Shown: piece after piece, positions 47,180-59,962 of the stretch
Layout: every line of letters starts with the position of its first letter
Numbering within the stretch: the first letter of the stretch is position 1
The notes under the pieces: generated by a model
Seen by the model: the letters and a program-made list of their open reading frames with translations, nothing else
Told to the model about the DNA's origin: nothing
The model's database searches: none
Assembly: GCF_933775445.1 (NCBI RefSeq)
Contig: NC_065873.1
Location: 21,824,001 to 21,888,000 of the forward strand
DNA length: 64,000 nt
DNA from: Argentina anserina
Lineage: Eukaryota; Streptophyta; Magnoliopsida; Rosales; Rosaceae
Reading direction: 5' to 3'
Made by a program: the position numbers and the translations under genes

Positions 47180-50100
47180 GAATGAGACTTGTCAAGTGTA
47201 CTTTATCATAATATGTACTCTATAATAAGAGCAATGCTAGCTGAGCCAAAAGGGCTAGCTGGATTTCCTTTTTTTTCAAACTGCAACGAATTAGTTGTTC
47301 TGATTAGTGGTTACTTTATTTAAATTATAAGATTTGATGTTCAGTGTCGGCAGGTGAAATTATGTAAGTTACCAAACGAATTGGAATTAACGACCAAGCA
47401 ATATAATTGTTGTTGTACATCATAGTTTTCCTAGTTGTAGACGATAAATTATTAAAGTTGGTGGCAGAGTTCATAGCATCATGCTATCAAGGGAAAGAGA
47501 GGAAAATGTTGCGAGTCTTAGACTATTGAGGCCCTTACATGTACCATGAGATTGTTCCCCAAATTTGACTCAACCATCTGAATCTTTCCCCGTAGCTATG
47601 TTTTGATCATTGGACTCAGCTATCATAACTTTTCTCAATCCATAACTTTCCTAAAGCATATATTATTCCTAATTTCTTATCGAGAAGTGTTGACATTTCG
47701 TGCTCATTTGATTACTTCACTATTATCACTTTCGTTGTAGACTTGCACTATACATGCATTTTGTCTATTTCAATCGTGTTCATCTTTGGAAAACAACGTT
47801 GAACGTTACGTTGATATAGCAAAGGGGTGGTCGGATTGATTTTGATTTCTGATCCATTGAGGATAGTCACTGAACTAAGTCCACTAAAACAGATTACGTA
47901 CAGGATTAAGTGATCTAAGTTGACTTTGCATTCTTCTTTCTTCTTCCATGGAAGTCATTTTCAGAGATAAGAAAAATTGACAGAGATCGATTGATCTAAC
48001 CCTAAATTTCCTTGAAGTAGTAAGGTACATAAACACGTGTGCATCATAGTCAGATCCATTCGTCTTCTATATTTTTGGATGTGGATCCATTTATTTGGGT
48101 ACAGACATATTAGAGCAGTCCATTTTATGCATTAGACTGTTTTTCGTGTACTTAGCTAGTTTCCACGTACGTTGTTAACTGAATTAACATTAATTCTAGT
48201 TAAGGATTAAGAAGAAAAATGTAAAAGTGCAAAATCAAAATCAAAGATTAACTTTACGTTGCAATGGGTAAAATTTAAAAACTCTAAAGCTGTGTTTGTT
48301 TCACATATTTTGGAACTCTAGAAAGGAAAGTCGTTACTTCTATCTTATGAACATTAACTAGTCAACATGACCGCGCTTTACTGCGGCTTTGCGGATTAAA
48401 AAAAAACTTATCATAGACTAAAATATAGAACAAAATGAAAAATTGCTTGGCAATTTCAGTTATGAAAACAGAAGTTGTTTAATCTATTGTATAATATTGT
48501 TTATTACATTAAAAGGGATATGGAAAAAAACTTTAGATACAATTCATACAAAGGATCCTATATTGCAAAAGCTTGTCTGCAATTATGTACACATTTGTAT
48601 TCAAGTGCTCAAAATTATTTGACAACTTCTATATTGTAGTAGATACAACAGCAAATAGTTAACAATGACCTTAATTAAGCTTCATAAAAGGTAGCAGTTG
48701 GATAATTGACCTCAACTAAGCTTCATAATTTCTTTAAATTGTGCCAAAGCAGAAAAAAGCCTAGCATGTGCATAACAAAATGAATGCCGATTGCATTTAG
48801 CAATCTCTACCCTGCAAGAATTTTAGAGCAAGAGATTAATGAAGACTAATTATTGACCTATATATAGTTAGTTTAATGCAAGTATTGCAATATCAATTAG
48901 AAATCAAGACTGAAACTTTTGTATGGTACAATTCAAACTCCCAAACCCACAAACAAAACCTAAGTATGAGTTTAGCAATAAACAAATCTCAAGTACTAAG
49001 CATTAAATTACCCGTCTAGTTAAATCAACTGAGACTTCATTCTAACTTTGAACATGCTCCTTTATTTCTTGTAAAATAAAACAAATGAAAATTTCATAGA
49101 AATTAAACATGCAATTGCTAATTGATACTGTATAAAGATCAAATAATAATGAAACAAAGAACCTGAAGAAAGAAAAATTAAAAAGCGGTAAAGAAATAAT
49201 ATTGTAGATGTTAATGATATTCATTTCATTTGATAAGTAAACACTTAATTTAGGTGGGCAAAGAAAGGAGCAAATGGCTTTAAATTTGAGTTTTGTTTGT
49301 TATCCTACCTCCGTAATCGTGATCATAGTGCTAAATTTATCAAACACAACAACCTGCAAAACATAAATCACCAATAAATAAATGAGAAGAAAAAATTAAA
49401 CCTGTAGGATGAAATCAACAACATAGATAAATAACCCACCATGAAGCCCCCATATAACCGAAAAAGAACTCAATTCAAGTAGAATATAACAACTTCATAA
49501 TAATACGTATCAGCAAACATGTATACATAAATTTTTTTGAAGGGAAATAAATGAAAGATATTACCTCTTCGACTGTCGGTCAATCTAAATTATTCTTGAT
49601 GTGGTATTCTGTCATTATACTGGATTCGGTCACCATAAACTTAGTCCAGCGTGCTTGATGGCTGAAGTGCCTTCAGATAAGTTGGAACCAAATATCAGTA
49701 AATTCTAAAACTTCACACCCAAAATTCAAGCTTACCTAAGCTCAAATTTTCAAATTCCCAATTGAAAAAAAATGCTACAACATATATCGATTGTAGAAGA
49801 TAAAACTCAGATGACTTTCTCTTTTTCTCCTCATTAGAAGAGGATAAAAGTATCTGGAGAGGTGAAGAAACATGGAATTGAACTAAAAGTAACAACACAA
49901 AAACAATTGAAATTGTCTCATGATCCATTAATCTCAAAAAAGAAACTGAAATCCTTACCAAAATTCAAGGATCCGGATTCATTTTCATCACCTAAAAGCT
50001 CCACGTAATGAAATTCAATCGAATCCTCCAATTAAAACCACCAATGAAACTGTGTAGAATTCAATCGCCTCTCGAATTACTCTCTTTGTTCTCTCTCAGC

Positions 50101-50668
50101 CTATCCTCTGTTGTGAAGAGGAAGAAAGCAGAGAATCGACCACGTGGAGGTGGAAATTTGATGGACACAAAGAAGGAATGCCACACGCGTCAATCAAATA
50201 ACCAAACAGGCTGAAGCCCAATCACTCAGTCCAATTAAGAGCCCGGGCCCGTCACGGTAGCCTCAGCGCGTACTGTAGCAATACTATAACTACACTGTTT
50301 AAATTACTACCGGCGTATAATATATAGGAAATTACGAAACTGTTAGTCAACACTTACCCTGTCAAAATATTCTATTGCCAATTCTACCCATTAAAACTCT
50401 TTGCTTTGAGCCTCTATTTTCCATAAGTCACAGTAACCAAAGGTCAAGTTTCACATTTGCATATACACAAACAATTAATACAGAAGAGGAATTATAAGGA
50501 TTGCAAAGTTACTTCTTAATAATTAGTGCAATTTCCTTTAAACAAGGCAATTGAATAGATTTACCGTTATAGTTTGCCTTAAACAACTCTTGTCCTTCTG
50601 ATTGGGTGTTGAATCCCCGTTCCCTGTTTAATGTTTTAGTTCATGATTGAGTGTCATGTCCTCTTTAG
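47180..50668. other. AT-rich intergenic DNA
   Basis: About 3.5 kb without a convincing gene. The first 60-100 bp are PMEI 3' UTR. A minus-strand stretch near 49310-49360 looks like a small exon with gcag acceptor (reading VVVFDKFSTMITI) and may be a decayed gene piece; no family was secured. 50220-50300 is locally GC-richer. Nothing else was recognised. Confidence 0.4.
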
Positions 50669-51018
50669 GGGTGTGTTTGATACAACTGGACTTATAAAAA
50701 AAGTCAGCTTATGCTGATTTCTGAAAATAAGTGGCTGATAAATAAAGTTGCAGACTGTTTGGTAAACTGGCTTATATAAGTAGCTGTTAGTGACAGAAGT
50801 AATGGCAAAGCGTTTGGTAAACTCAAACTAGCTTATGCCTTTAATTTTTCAAATGACCAATTTAGACATGTAAGATAATTTTTAGTTAATTTTAGTTTAA
50901 AACAATGCCTAAAAATATATGGCATATTAATATTAGATAATTTTAAAATTATCTTAAACCAATATACTCTGATATTGATAATTTTGTTTTGATTAGGATC
51001 ATGTCAATACATAAATAT

Positions 51019-51760
51019 TTAATCACGTGCATTCATCAAACTTTGAGCAATCATGTCTCTTAATATATCAATTTCTTGTACGCCATGATGATTTTGTTCA
51101 TCATCATCATCTTCTTCTTCTTCCTCATCTCCACCACCTTCCCTTTCTTCGTCTCGGACAAAATGTCTATCACGATGTGCATATCTTCGGATATAATTAT
51201 GAAGTGTCATAGTAGCGATGACAATCTTCACTTGTTTCTCGAATGAATATCCTTGCATGTCTTTTAAAATCTTCCATTTTTTTCTAAACTCCAAATGAGC
51301 GTTCTATAACTCCTCTAAGTGAAGAGTGTGCTTGGTTAAATAGTTCTCTTTTATTTCTTGGTTCTCGGCCACGATATTGTTGGAAGTGTTGTGGTGGCCC
51401 TTTATAAAGTCTCAAATACCCTGGCAGAGTGGAATATCCTGAATTCACAACATAATATTTTCTTGCAAAATTATCATGTAATAAAATTTGTGAAAATGTC
51501 ATTTGAAACATGAATTGAAATGAAATTTTTGACTAAAATTAAATATATTACCTGGTGGAGGATGAGGAAAGTTCATATTAGGATTTCGAAGAACGGATTG
51601 TAATACTCTTGTATCATGAGCCACTTCCCAACCCGCACATACAAAGATAAATTGCATATCAAAATTGCATACCGCCATAACATTTTGTGATGGAAATCCT
51701 TTCCTATTAATGTATGGAGTTTTTTCGCTGAGACACTGTCAAATTTGACAGCCTCCCTAT
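51019..51760 (-). pseudogene. PIF/Harbinger transposase (DDE_Tnp_4) remnant
   Basis: Minus-strand reading from about 51725: PYINRKGFPSQNVMAVCNFD, then FIFVCAGWEVAHDTRVLQSV up to an intron (donor near 51552). Exon 51284-51511 gives KYYVVNSGYSTLPGYLRLYK, RGREPRNKRELFNQAHSSLR and VIERSFGV. After a frameshift near 51290, 51019-51285 gives KWKILKDMQGYSFEKQVKIV, MTLHNYIRRYAHRD and an acidic tail. This is the order of Harbinger DDE transposases. The second catalytic Asp, normally in YYVVDSGY, is Asn here (VVNSGY). The first Asp (CNFD) and the Glu (RELFN) regions are present. The start is lost and the protein is inactive. Confidence 0.88.
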
Positions 51761-51870
51761 CTTTGTCTTTTGCGTTTCACTTGCTCCTTCACTGAAAATT
51801 TCACCCATCTCGCATCCTCACTTTCTCGCCCAAAAATTTCCTGAAACAAGAACTCATCCACCTCTAATCT

Positions 51871-52882
51871 GTTTTTCAAGTTTAATACCCCCAATAGAAG
51901 TTTACTACCTCTAGTAAACTTTAGTAAAAAATTTACTAACCCCAGTAAACTTTATTTTTTGCATCTAAGTTGATTTTTCTCCATTTTAAGGTGTGTTATG
52001 GCCTTTAGAAATACTGTTTTTCAAGTTTAATACCCCCAGTAGAAGTTTACTAGAGGTAGTAAACTTTAGTAAATTTTTACTACCCCCAGTAAACTTTATT
52101 TTTTTACATCTAAGTTGATTTTTCTCCGTTTTAAGGTGTGTTATGGTCTTTAGAAATACTGTTTTTCAAGTTTAATACCACCAGTAGAAGTTTACTAGAG
52201 GTAGTAAACTTTATTAAATTTGTACTACCCCCAGTAAACTTTATTTTTTTGCATCTAAGTTGATTTTTCTCCGTTTTAAGGTGTGTTATGGCATTTAGAA
52301 ATACTGTTTTTCAAGTTTAATACCCCCAGTAGAAGTTTACTAGAGGTAGTAAACTTTAGTAAATTTTTACTACCCCCAGTAAATTTTATTTTTTTTGCAT
52401 CTAAGTTGATTTTTCTCCGTTTTAAGGTGTGTTATGGCCTTTAGAAATACTGTTTTTCAAGTTTAATACCCCCAGTAGAAGTTTACTAGAGGTAGTAAAC
52501 TTTAGTAAATTTTTACTACCCCCAGTAAACTTTATTTTTTTGCATCTAAGTTGATTTTTCTCCGTTTTAAGGTGTGTTATGGCCCTTAGAAATACTGTTT
52601 TCAAGTTTAATACCCCCAGTAGAAGTTTACTAGAGGTAGTAAACTTTAGTAAATTTTTACTACCCCCAGTAAACTTTATTTTTTTGCATCTAAGTTGATT
52701 TTTCTTCGTTTTAAGGTGTGTTATGACCTTTAGAAATACTGTTTTTTCAAGTTTAATACCCCCAGTAGAAGTTTACTACCTCTAGTAAACTTTAGTAAAT
52801 TTTTACTACCCCCAGTAAACTTTATTTTTTTGCATCTAAGTTGATTTTTCTCCGTTTTAAGGTGTGTTATGACCTTTAGAAA
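51871..52882. repeat. Tandem array, seven copies of a 145-bp unit with an internal perfect palindrome
   Basis: The word gtttttcaag recurs at 51871, 52016, 52161, 52306, 52452, 52597 (one T shorter) and 52741 (one T longer): a period of 144-146 bp. Each unit has gtttaatacccccagtagaa, a perfect 8-bp inverted repeat GTTTACTA-loop-TAGTAAAC, a second ctacccccagtaaac, a poly-T run, gttgatttttct and ggtgtgttatg. The four-base loop is CCTC in the first and last copies and GAGG in the five between. Copies are otherwise nearly identical. Some minus-strand frames in the array are repeat artefacts. Confidence 0.95.
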
Positions 52883-53539
52883 ACTCCAGAATATATTTAA
52901 TAAAAAATTTAAAACCATTCAATATTAATCCTGGAGTTTTCCTCATCCGGCTCAACCCTTGAATACTTCTTCTTCAAATTCACATCATTCCTAATCAAGT
53001 ACAAGAATAAGAATAACATTAACATTTTAGGAATGCAAAAACCTTATAATTCAAGATAACAATGAAATTGAACAAATTTTGAAACAAATTAGAGCCAACC
53101 CAGAGGTGCCCATGGGTAGAAGAAGAGAGAAGGAACAAATCTAGTTGAAGACGGAGGAGGAGGGCCGCCGTCGGGGGTCGAAGGTGGGAGGGAGAGGACG
53201 AAGTCTTTATGGGTGTACTGCCCGGAGAGAGGGAGGTCGCCCTTGGCGGTGGGTTTGGCCTAGTTGATGGTATTTCTGTTTGATATGTGGTGGGTCGTAA
53301 TTAGTTGAAACCACTAAGGGTACCCATTGGTATTTTGGAATGTTCATTAATTCGCCGCTACAGTGCGCGCGTTAAGAAGTAGAAGCGGCTTCTAAAAGGA
53401 GGGTAGGAGCTACTTCTCATTTTGGCTTGAAAAAGCCCCAACTTTTGGAAGTTAGAAGGCAGAAGCCAGTTTACCAAACGGGTTGTTGGGCTTCACTTAT
53501 AATCACTAGAGCTCATAAGCTTTACCAAACACAGCCTAG

Positions 53540-56500
53540 GTCTTTTTTCCTGTTTCTGGGTTTTGCTTTGTTGCAGCCCCTGTTTGGTTTCTCTGTTCTT
53601 TTGTCTCATCGCCGAAAAAAAAATAGAATTACAGTAATTGCTGACTATATAATTCTCCTACATTACTCTTCCTCTATTTTTGTATATGTCAAATTCAATC
53701 TTTAAATGAGTTTGCTAGATAAAATTTGGAAAAATTTATATCAAGTCATTTAGCTGCATGAGGAACAATAGCAATGCGTTTACCATTTGCAAATATTATC
53801 CAGGGGTATTGTTGGAACTGTTGCAAATTTTTACTATGCTTTCCTGTGGAAAACAAAAACTGGGAGTCAAATGAGATGTACTTTCCGGAATAGTTTGGCT
53901 GCTATACCAAACACAAGAAATGAAACTTGATAGGAACTTCACTTTCTCGTTCCCATGGGAAAGATTCGGGAATTGATTTCCCTTCTGGTAACCAAAGGAG
54001 TCCAATGTGTAAGTTTGTTTTGGGAAACAGTTTTTTTTTTTACCAGAAGATCTAAACCTTCTGGAAAGTTGAAGAGTAGTATGTGTTTGACTTTTGATGA
54101 TGCGTCTTGTTTGGTAATAGAGGACAAATTTGGAACTTTTGACGCAAATTTTCTTTCTACATGAGCTTTCTAGCACAAGTAATCATACTTGCAACTCAGA
54201 TACATCTGAACATGTGGTGCCGATTTCTAATTTCTAGAGTATTTTTTATATGGCAATTACTAATTAACCTTGGTTTAGCATCTTCGAGCATCGTGGTCAA
54301 ACTACATTGACAAACACAAACTAATAACATCAACTTACTCGTTATACTGCCTAAAGAGAATTTGAAGATTGTTTTTATTTCTAGGGCTAGTTGATAACTT
54401 TTAAAATTATGGTTTTTATTTTTCAATACATTTTAACATCTCATCCGTTTAATTTATAGGTCTATATGAGTACAAAATTTCAGTCAAATTAGTAATTGTT
54501 AAAATATCAAACTAGATCAAATTATTGGACGAACCAAATCTGTCAAACATAAACCGTTCAAGTTCATAATTGGTAAATCACACTTATGAATGTTTTCACG
54601 ATTCTCAATTTGGTTGAAAATTTATATAATAATCTACTCATAAATATATGTAAATTGAGTGTAGTTAAGATGAAAATATAAGATAAAAAAATGACATAAG
54701 CTGAAAGTCTTCAATTTAAGGGTTCTAATTAAAAGGGCTCCCATTATTTTATTATTATGTTTTTTTTTTGGAAATGAAGAAGCTTCATTGAAGGGACAAG
54801 TAAACCAAGTAAAACAATATGAAGGCTTCTATCGACGTTATTGTATAGCAAAGGACACCAACATTGCTCATATCATATAGCAAAGGGGCCCTTTTTTATC
54901 ATACAGTTGACAAATTTGATGATGATATAGGGTCGTTCCAAGTTGGCGGGATCTAGCTAGTTGGCTCCAAACCTTTGCCCTACTACAACTAATTAAGTTC
55001 TAAATCGATGAGTGGGGCGTGACCTAATTAAGGAACGTTCATGTATGAATCACAAAGGTTGCAAATCGCCATCGTGTAAAGACCAAATGTGACAAATTTC
55101 AAATAAACAAATAAAACAAAGAATGAATCATTAGGTTCTTGTACTGAGGTCTCTCCAGTCTCCACTACTAGCTAGTCGACACCAGCGGAGCTGGGCTAGA
55201 GTTATTTTGAAGGAACGGGTTGGTGTTTTGGATCTTATTTGGGCATTTTCAGTAGACATGAAATGCCAAATGGCACAGAACATAAATAGATATATATTTT
55301 TCTTTTGTGAAAATTACATGCTAGTTATCGTAGTTGAAAAGACTTTTATGCCTACAGCCAATATTTCTCATTCCCTTGTGTAATCTTTTTTTCAATAATA
55401 TATCTATTAATTCTCACGGAAAAAAAAATTCAATACATAACTAGGTCATATTGGAATAAATATCTGAAGTCTGCCTCTTGGGTTTAAAAAACAAAAGTTT
55501 GACCAATCATGGGTGCTGGTGGCAAAATGGGAGAAAACGTGCGAAATCGTTAAGAGGCACGTGTACGGAGCAGCGTCAACGTTGCTTGCATATAAATCCG
55601 ACGTGCAAACCAAGTCCTATCTTCTATTAGGTGCAACCCTCATAATATACAAATGCCTCAATTTCTAACCCCATGCAAACCCGATCTCAGGGACAACCCA
55701 GAGACATCGAGATCTATGACACGATCCGACGTTATAGAGTGTAGTCAAGAGATAATCTTACCATTCACTTCTTCTTAATTGGGGGGTTAATTAGTAGACT
55801 ATCAAAATTTGCTTACGTAATTACAAAAGTACCTAGCTTTTTTACTAACAAGCTAGCTTCTCCGACGACCAACTGATATGCTTTGCGGCATGTTGGTATG
55901 AAAATCACATAAAATATCGTGTTATATGTAGTTTTAGTAATTTCATTCAAAACACTACTCGATCGGTTGTTTTACGTAATAGCGTGATTTGAAATGAATG
56001 TACATTTTCTAATTATTTTGTACACCAAAACTTCTTAATGAACGACAAACAATAAGATGCTCATGTATACATATAGTCATCCATTTATTCCTTGTGTGTA
56101 ATGAATAGATGATGCTATTGTATGGGACCGTACGTAGATATAATGCCAATATGTATAGGATACATAAATGGTAGATCGATCGAGGTCCCCCCCCCCAAAC
56201 TATTTTCTTGTTATGTCTAATGTCTTAGTCTTGGAGTACCTAATTAGCCCTAGCCAATCCTAATCCTTACCTAACTTGAATACCAAGCCATGCATAGACT
56301 TTTCAATTTCCCGGCTTGAAACGACATTGCACGCTCGATTTGAAAATGGTCATTTTTGTTTCAAATGGAAGAAAGTACGAAAGGTAAAGATGCAAGTGTG
56401 GCACCATTACCATATGTCTCGCGTCTGCCAACGCACATATCTCATGTGGCTTAGCATTTTCATTACAACATTTTGCATGTTTTATAAACTAATATCATAC

Positions 56501-59500
56501 TAGACCGGTATGCGATCTGGTAGAAGTACGTGGTGTGGCGTATGTATACGTTTATGCATGGATGATAAAGAATGAAAGGAAAAAGGATAGTGTCTCTATT
56601 CATCGAAGGCAAGAAAAATTGCTAAACTACGTAAAGGGTGTCTAGCTTTCTTAATTAAGAACCCTAACCGTAAAGATGAAAAAGGGGAGTAAACACGAGG
56701 ATGCATGTTCTCAATTTTATTTAACCTGTTTCCGTTTGCCAAAGTGTTGTTTTAACCAAGAACTGTTCACCACTTACTCATGAGAAAGTATCATATTCTA
56801 AAATTTATCATTAGAACAATAATTTAATATGAATGTGTGAATTATATATAAAAGCGAGCTAGCTATAACGAAAAAAAAAACTGAGAAAAATTCATAATCA
56901 TCAAAAATTTGAAAGTTACAAACCAATTTGAACTAACATTACGAAAACCTCATGTTAAACAACAATTAGGAAACTCTCATAAAGTTATAAACGTTTTGTA
57001 TATATGAAAGCCCAATTAGAGGCTTTCTTTTACGTATCAATTAGTTTTAGTCATGAATCCATGATCGAGATACGTCTCACTACTATAATTTCCTTTCTTT
57101 TGGAAGATGTGTTGTTCATTGTTTGCTCAAATGACCAAAACAGTCCTTCATAGAATATTAGAACGTAGACCATGATTCTTTGTTGCATCATTGGGCTGCT
57201 TGACGAAAAATGCTAAATTTTGAAAAGCCGACGAGCACTAAACTTTCGAGTTTCGAGGCTTTGATCAATATCATTAGCTGGAATTACATGAATGAGTAAC
57301 CAAAATAAATTGTCATCAAATTCCTAAAATGTAATGAATTGTGACAATATGCGTCGACTTGAGCAGTAGAGCTTTTACGATGCATTAATTCAATCTTTAA
57401 CTAAACTTAAACTTGGAGGAACCTTAATCGGTGGATTATACTCTGCTTAGATCTTTCTAGCGTTTATGCCACCCTTATGAGAAATCGAGCTAAATCCCAA
57501 ACAAATTATACACCTAATGATCGACATTTTTGTTGTAGTAACATAACTCACATAAGTACACATGATGAACTTGTAAATATAAAAGGCTCTAATTTAACTC
57601 ATATACGATTAATCGACACTTTAGTCTAAAGTATTAGCTCGCTCAAAGTATTTTGAGTTACAGCTGAATTCATCCTGTTAATCGTTAGTTTTTTGTTGTC
57701 TCATATATGTGATGAAAAGCTTCCATTGAAAACTAATAGAATTCAAGCTCGGATTTATTGACCCAAAAAAAAGAGAGAGAGAGCCTAATTAACGTTTCCA
57801 CCGAATTTTTTATTGATAAGAAAACAAAAAAGAGTCTGGTGAGGTTGTTTTAAGCCTTAATGAAACATCCGTTTAATCTAATTGAAGATTTAACTGGCAG
57901 CCTTACTTCACATAATTCGTGTCGAACGTACAAAGTGCAATGAAGCTGCATGGATTTGCGACTTATGTACAAAAATGCACGATATGCGTGACTTATACCC
58001 TCTAACGTTTCCAAATCAACGCTAAAAAAAACTCTCAAATTGTACGTTGACGGGATTTGGAGGTTCTAATAAAGTTAAGGTTGAACTGCACCAGTAATCA
58101 ACACCATAAAAAAATCACTACAGGCACTGTGGCACAGCTACGTCATGCTTTCACACAAATTATTATTTTCATTTTGTTTTGTTAACCTATATTTTACTAA
58201 TTTTTTTAATAATAAAAGCAGAATCACTAGTTACATAATTATATTCAATCTTTCTGTCAAAATTAACCGTCAAAATTCTAAATTTGTCTAATTCCAGCTC
58301 AATTTTCGAATCTTACTTGTAACAGTGATGAAAAATATTTTACTTGTTTTTATGATAACACTTGTATGATTACCCAAAACAATCACAAGTCAATAAGACG
58401 GACGATGCTAATGGGTAAAATATTGGTTGTCAGTATTGTTACAAAGATCGTATCAATAGACAATAGTCATGTGTCAGTTCCCTCCCTTGTATCTAAAGTA
58501 TGTAACATTGTGATCTTTTGATGTGGCCCCTTGCATTACTGAGATATTGAGTGATTTGAGTCTACCACATTTCCTTAAACGTACGTATTGACTATGTCTC
58601 GCATGTTTACAATCTAACGATTTTAGTTTCCTTAATTTGGTTTCCAATGCGATTTCATTTGTGACCCAATTTGCCACATCAATTACGTAACTAAACACAG
58701 GCGCCTAAATTATATTTTTATTGTAATTAGGAGTAATATAGTTTTTCTTCTCAAAATTGCAATAAAACAAACAATACTCATTTATGCGACTTTATTTGTC
58801 ATGAAAACATATCATACAATATTTTAAACTTGCACTTCAATATTTTTGGATGGACTGATGGCAATGGCTGCAGTGTGGTTAGGCAGGGTTTGGCCGACGT
58901 CATGTAGTTTTTCGACACCCTTGGATAAGGTTTCAGTTTGGGCTTTGATGTTGGGCCCAACCAAAGTATTTTGCTATTTTTTGTTTTTTGTTTGTGTTAT
59001 TATTGTTATGTTAATAAGTTCTTACCTTAGTTGTGTAGGATTAGTCGGTTTCGTGTATGTGAGTATACTTTTTGTGCATTGTCTGCTCTAATTAGACGGT
59101 GAGTTCCTTACTTTGTAAAATGGTTGTTGTCGTCTAGTGGCAGGGTGAAGTTAAGTGGTGTCAGATTTATTTTTCGGCGGTAACATAGTGAGAAAGTTGT
59201 GTTATTAGCCATTATTATTCGCAGTAGTCGAGTTATCTTTCCGATATGTCACCGTTATTTTAAAGCAAATAGAGTAGTCACTAGTGTACTATTTGCTAGT
59301 TGGTGCTTTGTTGAGTACAAATTTGTAGATATATCTGATATTATTTCAGGTATTTATAATTAAAGATTTATGCTTAATATCTCCTCTTATCTTCGTCAAT
59401 TTCATTAATTAAGATTTAAGGTACCTCACAAGTTATCTTAAAAAAAAAAGGGAAGAAGAAAGTATTGCACACCGAAATAGGTATCAACCTCCCCAGCTAA

Positions 59501-59600
59501 AGAAAGTGATTAAAAGCTTAATCATAATTGTAATCAATAATGAATAGGTAATTAGTTTAATGAAAATTCATTAACCACAAACCTCCGATTCACCAACTAT
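53540..59600. other. Long AT-rich intergenic stretch with no recognised gene
   Basis: About 6 kb. Only short, low-similarity frames occur (53796-54176 minus, 56276-56503 plus, 58846-59091 plus). Possible regulatory-looking words include an acgtg-rich piece and tataaatcc near 55560-55595. A simple gagagagag/aaaa run lies near 57770, and a c9 run near 56187. The segment at 54765-54800 (gaaatgaagaagcttcattg) looks like part of a common plant repeat, but I cannot assign a family. Confidence 0.4.
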
Positions 59601-59962
59601 TGACGATTTTGAATCACACCAAATGTCACCCGTTTACTTTTCAAATCGAGAGAAGGGAAACCCAATGGCGTTTTCGCAATTAAACCAAAAATGCTGCCTT
59701 GTTCTGAAACCCTTCACTAGTTAAATATACCAGAGCCGTCTGAGAGAGCCTTCATAACCCAGACAAGTGGAGAAAGAGAGACACAACACCCCCGCACCGC
59801 CACAAACCGCCACGACTGAGTTCCCGGCGAGTCGAACTCGTCCGACTCAGCCCTCTTCTCTAATTTCTCTACACATTTCCTTCCAAACCCATCACCCTCT
59901 TTCAGACTTTCATCAATCAAAACAGTATCTGTTCTGATTTTTGTGAATCAAAAACGTTAGAA
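59601..59962 (+). promoter_or_regulatory. Upstream region and 5' leader of the UXS gene
   Basis: The last 260 bases before the ATG become C- and pyrimidine-rich (cacaacacccccgcaccgcc, then tctttcagactttcatc), as in plant 5' leaders. No definite TATA box was seen. Confidence 0.45.

Larger units (their letters stand above)
50669..53536 (-). mobile_element. PIF/Harbinger-like DNA transposon with transposase remnant and internal tandem array
   Basis: Ends GGGTGTGTTTG (50669-50679) and CAAACACAGCC (53526-53536) are 11-bp inverted repeats with one mismatch, and both subterminal regions contain tttggtaaact and gcttat words. TAG flanks both ends (50666-50668, 53537-53539), a 3-bp target duplication close to the TWA usual for PIF/Harbinger. 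A DDE_Tnp_4-type transposase is encoded on the minus strand at 51019-51760. The 5' part of the transposase gene is missing: it is replaced by or lies behind a seven-copy 145-bp array (51871-52882). The second (Myb-like) Harbinger protein was not seen. Confidence 0.8.

Noticed and set aside
51871..52882. Regular repeats resembling a CRISPR array
   Set aside because: The 145-bp units are near-identical end to end with no unique spacers, in a plant transposon.
53796..54176. 126-aa minus-strand frame
   Set aside because: No domain, overlaps another frame on the plus strand, and its codon composition looks non-coding.
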